Part shown: positions 36,901-42,691 of the stretch, in pieces
Layout of the letters: every line of letters begins with the position of its first letter
Position numbering within the stretch: the stretch's first letter is position 1
Source of the DNA: Deltaproteobacteria bacterium
GTDB taxonomy: Bacteria > Myxococcota_A > Polyangia > Polyangiales > Polyangiaceae
Direction: 5' to 3'
Length of the DNA stretch: 42,691 bases
Assembly: GCA_003235365.1 (NCBI GenBank)
Contig: QJWJ01000075.1
Coordinates: 1-42,691, forward strand
Notes under the pieces: generated by a model
Database searches by the model: none
The model's input: only the letters and a program-made list of their open reading frames with translations
Told to the model about the DNA's origin: nothing
Translations under genes and position numbers: made by a program

Positions 36901-38701
36901 GCAGTTCGGCGTCGAAAGCCTCCAGTGCGACGCGCGCATCGCGAGAAGCCTCAGCCACAGCGGCAACCATCCCGAGCCATTGCCCACCCTGGCCGTCAAA
37001 AATGAACACCGGCTTCTCGCTCGACGATTGCGCTGCCACGACTGCAGGTCGCTCGCTCACCAACGCTGCGCACCGTTCCCGCAACTGGGCAAGGTCACGG
37101 ACAACAATCGCCCGGCGAAATGGATGGTGACTCCGTCGCACGGCAGCCTCCCGACAGAGCGCGTCGAGTTCGACTCCCACCGCCGCATGCGAAGAAAGCC
37201 ACCTCACATAGTCACCAGTCAACGCATCCAGGGCGGACTGACTTCGTGCGGAAAGAGTGAACAGCGTTCCGCCATCTGCGGCGCACAACCGACCAGGTTG
37301 CGCGGAAATGGCCGGAGGCAACGGAGGCTCGCCAATGACCACATGCGCGTTCGTGCCGCTCATTCCAAAGGCGCTCACGCCGGCGACGCGACGCCGATCT
37401 CCGCGCGGCCACGCGAGAGGTTCGTTCACGACCCGGGCGGGCACAGCATCGAGATCGATGAGGGGGTTGAGCGAGTTGAAGTGAAGATTGGCGGGCAACC
37501 GCTCGTGTTTCAGGGCGAGCGCGACTTTGACGACACCAGCGATTCCGGAAGCCGCTTCCAGATGACCGATTTGCGTCTTCACTGAGCCCAACGCCAACGG
37601 GCGCTGAGAGCTCCGCCCCTCAGAAAACACCGCCGACAGCGCACCCACTTCGATCGGATCTCCCAGTGGAGTACCAGTACCGTGCGCTTCGACGTAGTCG
37701 ACGTCTCCCGGCACGACTCGCGCATCCTGCAATGCCTGTCGCAGCAGCGCCTGCTGGGCCAGGCCGTTGGGGACGGTCAATCCACTGCTGGCCCCATCCT
37801 GGTTGACGGCAGTCCCGAGCACGAGCGACAGGACCCGGTCTCCGGCTGCTAGCGCCTCGCTGTAGCGCTTGAGAACGAGCACACAGCAACCCTCTCCGCG
37901 ACCGTAGCCATTGGCGCCAGCATCGAACGTCTTGCAGCGCCCGTCGGGAGCAAGCGCGCCCGCCTTGCACAAGCTGACTCCAATTTGGGCATTGAAAAGC
38001 AGGTTGACTCCACCTACCAACGCCAACGAGGATTCTCCTTGCCGCAGGCTGCGGACAGCCAAGTGCAACGCGACCAGGGACGACGAACACGTCGTGTCGA
38101 TGACCATGGCCGGCCCCTGGAGGCCAAAGCAGTAGGCGATCCTCCCAGCAGCGAAGCTCAAATCCGAACCAGTAAACGCGTACGCGTCGTTCGCGAGCTG
38201 ATCCGCGCTGCGCAGGCTGAGCTGAGCATAGTCCTCGACGCCAGCTCCGATGTACACGGCCGTGGGGCTCCCCGTGAGTTCTCTCAACGGGATCCCCGCG
38301 TCTTCAATCGCTTCGTAGGCAGTCTCGAGCAGCAAACGCTGCTGCGGATCGACCGCCGCAAGTTCACGCGGTGCGATCGAGAAGAACCCCGGATCGAAGC
38401 CGTCGACGCTCTGCAAGTATGCGCCCGGGCGTTCAAATGGACGGGAGGGGCATTCGGGATCAGGAGGCGCCCCCCAGGTGAGCTCGGGTCGCGACGCTGG
38501 CGGTGGGTGAACTGCATCTTCACTACAGTCCAACAGGCGCCAGAACGCATCTCCATTGTCGACGTTCGGGGGAAAGCGGCAGCCCATACCCACAATGGCT
38601 ATTGGCTCGGAGCGCGCATTCTCCACGGCGGCGAGCTGAGCCCGCAACTCACGAATGGCAATCAGCGCGCGTTGGGTCGCGGAAACACCCCCGGTGGTCA
38701 T
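33953..38701 (-). CDS. Type I PKS module KS-AT-KR-ACP
   Basis: 1582 aa. An N-terminal coiled-coil docking helix is followed by a KS with C205 (DTTCSSS), H340 (EAHGTGT) and H380 (QIGHLE). The AT has Ser655 (GHSVGE), but its extender-specificity box reads QPTH (755-758), neither HAFH nor YASH. The KR has a structural subdomain from about residue 940 and a catalytic part at about 1185-1400: NADPH motif TGGLGALG, K1297, Ser at 1320-1321 and Y1334 (GQGNYAAANA). An LED in the place of the LDD motif, with the final Asp kept, suggests a B-type (D-hydroxyl) KR. The ACP has Ser1492 (LGMDSL). An acidic C-terminal tail serves docking. It extends the chain by one unit and leaves a beta-hydroxyl. ATGA overlaps join it to both neighbouring PKS genes. 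Confidence 0.94.
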   Translation of the reverse strand: MTTGGVSATQRALIAIRELRAQLAAVENARSEPIAIVGMGCRFPPNVDNGDAFWRLLDCSEDAVHPPPASRPELTWGAPPDPECPSRPFERPGAYLQSVDGFDPGFFSIAPRELAAVDPQQRLLLETAYEAIEDAGIPLRELTGSPTAVYIGAGVEDYAQLSLRSADQLANDAYAFTGSDLSFAAGRIAYCFGLQGPAMVIDTTCSSSLVALHLAVRSLRQGESSLALVGGVNLLFNAQIGVSLCKAGALAPDGRCKTFDAGANGYGRGEGCCVLVLKRYSEALAAGDRVLSLVLGTAVNQDGASSGLTVPNGLAQQALLRQALQDARVVPGDVDYVEAHGTGTPLGDPIEVGALSAVFSEGRSSQRPLALGSVKTQIGHLEAASGIAGVVKVALALKHERLPANLHFNSLNPLIDLDAVPARVVNEPLAWPRGDRRRVAGVSAFGMSGTNAHVVIGEPPLPPAISAQPGRLCAADGGTLFTLSARSQSALDALTGDYVRWLSSHAAVGVELDALCREAAVRRSHHPFRRAIVVRDLAQLRERCAALVSERPAVVAAQSSSEKPVFIFDGQGGQWLGMVAAVAEASRDARVALEAFDAELRSLADWSLLEVLNDASSDWLRSPAHMMPALCAVQIALAAHWSGLGITPSAVVGHSVGEVAAAHVAGILSLSDAVAVVHHRARLMARTADTGSMLSLPLSSDAVRRLLSEYGCDVSVATLNAPELTAVSGSVEELARFQARLQEKGIRVRPLAVNQPTHSKHMDPILSELRASLGHVRPRCGDVPFWSTVTGEQMDGRAADCDYWVRNVREPVRFAPTIRKVIGRGVDTFVEIGPHPVLTLPISMCAEAETRDVTVVSSMRRDHDASATVLEGLGTLYTRGHQLDWPLLWGKAPRAAFDLPRYPWQRQSYLRRPSHPAPAAASAVATKSREAVPDGDLGSLHDISWMRASEAVIEARRGAERVVVLADQAGLGVELAERFARSGVDVAVVLDVERSGVDAPCSLTSGAISRWYCSFDDAEALTSVLARLLPEAMSDQSVRLVHLGNLDLVAYEARRGPADEDTWRLLWNRTSATVRALTTLNERKSPSLTVVMRGAHDVGGRGGTTVLQSMAWSLWGSVGYELGDVSVSRIDLDPMISRDRDLAALARELDGEFEATDAVAYRQAERWVPRLVPAKQAEASVPLRGDANYVITGGLGALGLAVAGSFVSAGARHLTLVSRRAPGTAQQLRIAELERAGATVHCIAADVADAEQASRLIGALTEMPRRVRGFVHAAGVLEDGLVVNQGVEQFVRVVAPKVAGAWHIGTLTADWSLDFFCCFSSVASVLCPPGQGNYAAANAGLDAIARQRRRSGLAAVSVAWGPWQGGGMATALDEASRERLAARGLGALDVEVGLRFLHDLLGSRRDVVVMPIDNPKKLAQGFSYRAEQPCALLSDYLPKSERARLVDRLRAVPQSRRLDDLRSEVERLIRAVLANPEPLRCDVPFAQLGMDSLMTVMARNSLASAFELKLPTSLLFDCPTVNDVATELYRRVSWGDVASEADSDQDAQFDAESDLALLGELTETGFAEEVLASLDQNQEVQP

Positions 38702-41700
38702 GGTCGCCGCTCCTCTACGGCTTGAAGCTCCAGCAGCAGCTCCCGCTCGAGATCAGCCGGTGACAACTCACCGAGCGTGTTCTCCTGGGAACACTCGGCT
38801 TGCTTGGTGGAGTTGGACTCGGCGGGCGCCGCCGGTTGCTCACTCACCAATTCCGCAAGCTGTGCCGCGAGCCTCTTGACGGTCGGGTAGTCGAACATCA
38901 AGGACACTGGTAGCGGGCGGGCAATGTCCTTCTGAAGCGCGATGCGCAAGCGCGTCACCATCAACGAATCCATGCCCAGGTCGAAGAAGCCCCGGGTGAT
39001 ATCGAGATGCTCCTCTGGAGCCAACATCAAGATTGCACCGAGTCGCGAAACTATTTGCGATTCGAGCAAGCCTCGCCGTTCCGATGGCGGCACTCCCAAC
39101 AATTCGGTCGCGAACGACGTCCCTTGGTTCGACATTTCGGCGCTTTCGTCCTCACTGGGTTGGTCGTGCGACAGAACGACCGATTCCCGACGCCCCACGA
39201 CCTCCAACCAATATCGACGTCGCTGCCACGGATAGGTCGGCAAGAGGCCAGCCTCACCAATGACGCCCCGCCCCACCGAAAGGTCGAGGTCCTGTCCCGC
39301 GACGTAGAGCTCCGCCAGTGTCTCCAGCAGCGCTCGACGCTCAGGATGACCGCGCCTCAACGAGGGAATGCAAGTGACCTCGACCTCCGACGCCTCCGCG
39401 CACTGCGCGACCGCCGAACACAAGACGGGATGCGGGCCGAGTTCAACAAACGCCGTGTGCCCGTCACGGATCAACGCCGCCACGGAATCCGCAAAACGAA
39501 CGGGCTCGACGACCTGAGCTGCCCAATACGCAGCGTCGAGCTCCGGGCCAGCGGCAACTTGGGCGGTCACGGTCGAATACAGCGGGAGGCGAGCCCGACG
39601 CGGACGAAGCAGCGACAAGGCTTCACCGAGTTCTCGCTGCGCTGGGCGCATTTGTTCGCTGTGGAAAGCAATGTTGCCACGCAGGTACTTCGTGCGAGCC
39701 CCCGATGCCTCCAGCTCGGCCTGAAGCTGTTCGAGGTCGCTCTCATGCCCCGAACACACACTGGCGTGCGGACCGTTCACCGCCGCGAGTGCTACTCGCC
39801 CACCGAAGTGTCCGAGTTTCAGTTCGCGCGCGGGAACATCGGTTGCCAACATTCGTCCGCCTCCGACAGCGCCGCGCATGGCACGAGCGCGAGCTACCGT
39901 CATGTGAGTGGCCTCTGGAAGTGACAGGACGCCCGCTGCGCAGGCAGCACTGATCTCGCCCAAGCTGTGCCCAACCACCGAATCTGGTCTCACCCCCCAA
40001 GCACGCAACAGGTGATAGAGCGCAATCTCGAGCGCAAACAGCGCAGGCTGCGTGACGTCGACCTCGTGAATCCTCGAGTCGTCCTCGCCAGCGGAGAGCA
40101 CTTCCAGCAACGACCAACCCGCGGCGCGGTGGATCAGACGATCGCAGGCCTCGATGGTCGCCCGGAACACTGGCTCCGTAGCAAGAAGCTCCCGCCCCAT
40201 GGCCCACCACTGCCCTCCCTGCCCCGAGAAGACGAAAGCAAGCTTCCCAGGCTCTGAGGTCGTTCGGCGCGCAGCGTCCTGGTCACGACTTTCGGCAAAC
40301 GCCTCGAGGCGCTTGGCCATTTCGTCCGCGGATCCTGCGACGAAACCTGCCCGGTGTCGAAGATGCGATCGGCGTGAACGAGACGCCTCGCAGAAAGCCG
40401 TGAAGGATTCCGGGCGGCTACGTAGCGCACTCGCATTGCGGTCTGCGAGCTTGCGAAGCGCAACCGCAGATTGCGCGGAGAGGCAGAACCAGTCGTCCTT
40501 GGCTGCTCCGTCGATGTTCACATTGCCAGCCACTCGTTGCCAATCGATCGACATTCCGTCCCGATACAGCGACGCGACGAGTTCGAGCAGCGCGACACGC
40601 GACTCCGAATCGCGATGCTGGGCGCTCCAGACCTGCGCGCCATGTCCCGTACTGGCGACGACGGAAGCGATCGATCGCGCGAGCAACGGATGCGGACTTA
40701 TCTCGACCAACCGCGTATAGCCATCCCCCAGCGCTCGACGCAACGTCGCATCGAACCGCACCGGTTGCCGGAAGTTACGCGGCCAGTAGTCCTCGTTGAA
40801 ACCGTGCCCCTCGAGTTGGTCACCAACGACGGTAGAATAGATCGGGACCAACGACGGTCGCGTCTCCAAACGTGCAAGCGCTTGGCGCAGCGGCTCGAGA
40901 TACGGGTCCATGTGAGGGCAGTGGGCCGCGATCTCCGTCCGACGAACACGATGCGCGTCGGCGCCATCCGCCGTGAGCTCTTCCAACAGTTGAGTTATCG
41001 CATCCGTGTCGCCACTGACCACGATACTCGTGGGACCATTGTATGCAGAGATGTACACTTTTCCCGTGTACCGCCCGAGACGTTCGTTCACTTCGTTTGC
41101 ACTCAAACCGATCAGTGCCATCGCGCCGGTGCCGGCGCTCTGCTGCTGAAAGCCGCTGCGGTGCACGACCACGCGCGCTGCCTCCTCGACGTCGAGCGCT
41201 CCAGCGACACACACTGCAGCAACTTCGCCGATGCTGTGTCCAATGACGGCATCAGGAGCAATGCCAAAGTGGCGCAATCGCTCACACAACGCGTACTGAA
41301 TCGCGAAGAGTAGCGGTTGGCCGACATCCAGTCGGTCCAAGTGCCGTTCGTCGTCGCCGTCCCACAGCTCGCGTTCCAACGACCAGTCCAACCACTTGCT
41401 GCACGCCGCATCACAACGCCGCAAGGCGCGCGCAAACACGGGATCCAGCATCAACCCACGAGCCATGCCGATGTACTGCGAACCATTCGGACTGAATACG
41501 AACAGCGTCTTCGAATCGCCCGCAGTCTTTGGGTACGAGCTGTCGTCACCAACGACGTTGGCATCGCAGAAATCACGGAGCCGCGCCTCGAGTTCAGCAG
41601 TCGACGCACCGACCACCGCCACTCGAGCGGAGTGACGGTCATCGCTCGTCCCTTCCCGCGCCAGCTCTGACCACGCGGCGCCGTTCCGCAATCGGTCGGC

Positions 41701-42691
41701 GGCGAGCGCCGCCGCACGCTTCAAACCCACATCGTTCTGCGCGGACAGCGGAATGATCCCAGGCGCGTCGGTGGACACCGAAGAGATTACGACGTGCGCG
41801 TTCGTTCCACCGAACCCGAAAGCGCTCACGCCTGCAACTCGCCGGTCCTGATTCGGCCAGTCCATCGACTCCGTCGGTACTGCCAACCCAAGAGCCTCGA
41901 ACGGAATGTGCGGATTCGGAGTCTCGAAATGCAGGTTGGGAAGAACGGTACCTCGCTCGATGCTCAGGCATGTCTTGATGAACCCTGCGATGCCCGCAGC
42001 TGCCTCGAGGTGCCCGATGTTAGTCTTCACCGCGCCGAGCAGCAGGGGTGGACACCCCGCACGGTGTTTACCCAACACGGCCCCGATCGCGTTGGCCTCG
42101 ATTGGATCACCCAGCAGCGTACCAGTACCGTGGGTCTCAACGTAGGCGACCTCCGACGGCGAGATCTTTGCGTTGGCGTGAGCCTGACGCAAAACCGCCT
42201 CTTGCGCCTTCGGGTTCGGGGCTGTGAGCCCGTTGCTGAATCCGTCGTTGTTGATCGCGCTCCCGAGAAGCACAGCGTACACGCGATCACCATCGGCACG
42301 CGCTCGAGAAAGCCGCTTGAGAACTACCACTCCCCCGCCCTCCCCTCGGACATACCCATTTGCGCGCGCGTCAAACGCCTTCGAACGTCCGTCGGGTGCC
42401 ATGGCGCCGAACTTCGACATCGCAACCAGAGAATCCGCAGCAAGAATCAGACTCACCCCGCCGACCAATGCCGCATCACACTCCCCCCGTTCGAGACTCT
42501 GGCAGGCCAAGTGCAACGCAACCAACGACGATGAACATGCCGTATTCACGCACAAGCTCGGTCCCTCGAGGCCCAACGTGTACGACACTCGCGCGGGAAT
42601 GATACTGATGTCCTCCCCGATTGCCGTATGCTGTGCGATGGCATCGAGGGAGCCGCGCCGAAGCGCACCGTAGTCACTCCACATCGCCCCG
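38698..42691 (-). CDS. Type I PKS starter module KS-AT-AT-ACP, N-terminus cut by window edge
   Basis: The frame is open to the right edge; 1328 residues are counted from an internal Met inside the KS (GAMWSDY), which is not the start. The KS has C50 (NTACSSS), H185 (ETHGTGT) and H225 (NIGHLE), so it is a condensing KS, not a KSQ. Two complete AT domains follow in tandem: AT1 Ser484 (GHSIGE, specificity box IAAH) and AT2 Ser907 (GHSLGE, box IAFH). An ACP carries Ser1240 (LGMDSL), and a C-terminal helical docking tail ends the protein. There is no KR, DH or ER. In known myxobacterial systems, KS-AT(loading)-AT(extender) marks the first module, usually preceded by a loading ACP, which would lie beyond the window. 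The predicted product is a beta-ketoacyl-ACP. Confidence 0.92.
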   Translation of the reverse strand, partial: GAMWSDYGALRRGSLDAIAQHTAIGEDISIIPARVSYTLGLEGPSLCVNTACSSSLVALHLACQSLERGECDAALVGGVSLILAADSLVAMSKFGAMAPDGRSKAFDARANGYVRGEGGGVVVLKRLSRARADGDRVYAVLLGSAINNDGFSNGLTAPNPKAQEAVLRQAHANAKISPSEVAYVETHGTGTLLGDPIEANAIGAVLGKHRAGCPPLLLGAVKTNIGHLEAAAGIAGFIKTCLSIERGTVLPNLHFETPNPHIPFEALGLAVPTESMDWPNQDRRVAGVSAFGFGGTNAHVVISSVSTDAPGIIPLSAQNDVGLKRAAALAADRLRNGAAWSELAREGTSDDRHSARVAVVGASTAELEARLRDFCDANVVGDDSSYPKTAGDSKTLFVFSPNGSQYIGMARGLMLDPVFARALRRCDAACSKWLDWSLERELWDGDDERHLDRLDVGQPLLFAIQYALCERLRHFGIAPDAVIGHSIGEVAAVCVAGALDVEEAARVVVHRSGFQQQSAGTGAMALIGLSANEVNERLGRYTGKVYISAYNGPTSIVVSGDTDAITQLLEELTADGADAHRVRRTEIAAHCPHMDPYLEPLRQALARLETRPSLVPIYSTVVGDQLEGHGFNEDYWPRNFRQPVRFDATLRRALGDGYTRLVEISPHPLLARSIASVVASTGHGAQVWSAQHRDSESRVALLELVASLYRDGMSIDWQRVAGNVNIDGAAKDDWFCLSAQSAVALRKLADRNASALRSRPESFTAFCEASRSRRSHLRHRAGFVAGSADEMAKRLEAFAESRDQDAARRTTSEPGKLAFVFSGQGGQWWAMGRELLATEPVFRATIEACDRLIHRAAGWSLLEVLSAGEDDSRIHEVDVTQPALFALEIALYHLLRAWGVRPDSVVGHSLGEISAACAAGVLSLPEATHMTVARARAMRGAVGGGRMLATDVPARELKLGHFGGRVALAAVNGPHASVCSGHESDLEQLQAELEASGARTKYLRGNIAFHSEQMRPAQRELGEALSLLRPRRARLPLYSTVTAQVAAGPELDAAYWAAQVVEPVRFADSVAALIRDGHTAFVELGPHPVLCSAVAQCAEASEVEVTCIPSLRRGHPERRALLETLAELYVAGQDLDLSVGRGVIGEAGLLPTYPWQRRRYWLEVVGRRESVVLSHDQPSEDESAEMSNQGTSFATELLGVPPSERRGLLESQIVSRLGAILMLAPEEHLDITRGFFDLGMDSLMVTRLRIALQKDIARPLPVSLMFDYPTVKRLAAQLAELVSEQPAAPAESNSTKQAECSQENTLGELSPADLERELLLELQAVEERRP

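Noticed and set aside
33953..38701. Enoylreductase or dehydratase in the KR module
   Set aside because: The AT is followed directly by the KR structural and catalytic parts and then the ACP; no DH His/Asp motif or ER signature is present.
42500..42691. KSQ-type decarboxylating loading KS
   Set aside because: The active site reads NTACSSS with Cys present, so it is a condensing KS.

Overview
The window looks like chromosomal DNA from a GC-rich, metabolically versatile bacterium, most likely a myxobacterium (Myxococcota). The pointers are a modular PKS-NRPS with a starter/extender tandem-AT module, a TubC-type docking domain on the NRPS, several large secreted proteins with low-complexity linkers (a vWA protein, a choice-of-anchor protein, Cys-rich lipoproteins), and a GAF-BTAD regulator. 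Taxonomy is an inference; no rRNA, tRNA, CRISPR array or insertion sequence was recognised.

Left part (1-7.5 kb): a nitrate-respiration-like locus. A molybdopterin nitrate-reductase-type catalytic subunit (cut by the left edge) and a diheme cytochrome c lipoprotein read leftwards. After a 0.9-kb stretch with no recognisable gene, NapG- and NapH-type ferredoxin proteins read rightwards. Together they could carry electrons from quinol through NapH/NapG and/or the cytochrome to the exported Mo enzyme. An acyl-CoA dehydrogenase-fold protein that lacks the usual catalytic Glu follows.

Middle part (7.5-20.3 kb): a leftward four-gene unit (choice-of-anchor A protein, vWA protein, Cys-rich small protein, NirJ/AhbD-like radical SAM/SPASM enzyme) is divergent from a Cys-rich GAF-BTAD regulator and a bacteriohemerythrin. 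Then come leftward genes for exported proteins: a zinc-phospholipase-C-like protein with a probable barrel-like C-terminus, a Cys-rich lipoprotein, and an outer-membrane-type protein with a DANAVT repeat.

20-25 kb: a methyltransferase and a vanadium haloperoxidase-family enzyme form a leftward pair divergent from a GlxA-type regulator. A LuxR-type regulator is divergent from an alpha/beta hydrolase.

Right part (24.98-42.69 kb, continuing past the right edge): a leftward, translationally coupled biosynthetic operon: PKS (KS-AT-AT-ACP, cut at its N-terminus), PKS (KS-AT-KR-ACP), PKS (KS-AT-DH-ACP), NRPS (docking-Cy-A-PCP-TE) and a SAM methyltransferase. The A-domain code reads as cysteine. The line is therefore predicted to make a short polyketide ending in a thiazoline-type carboxylate released by the TE, perhaps methylated. 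Several catalytic motifs depart from the textbook and are listed as findings.
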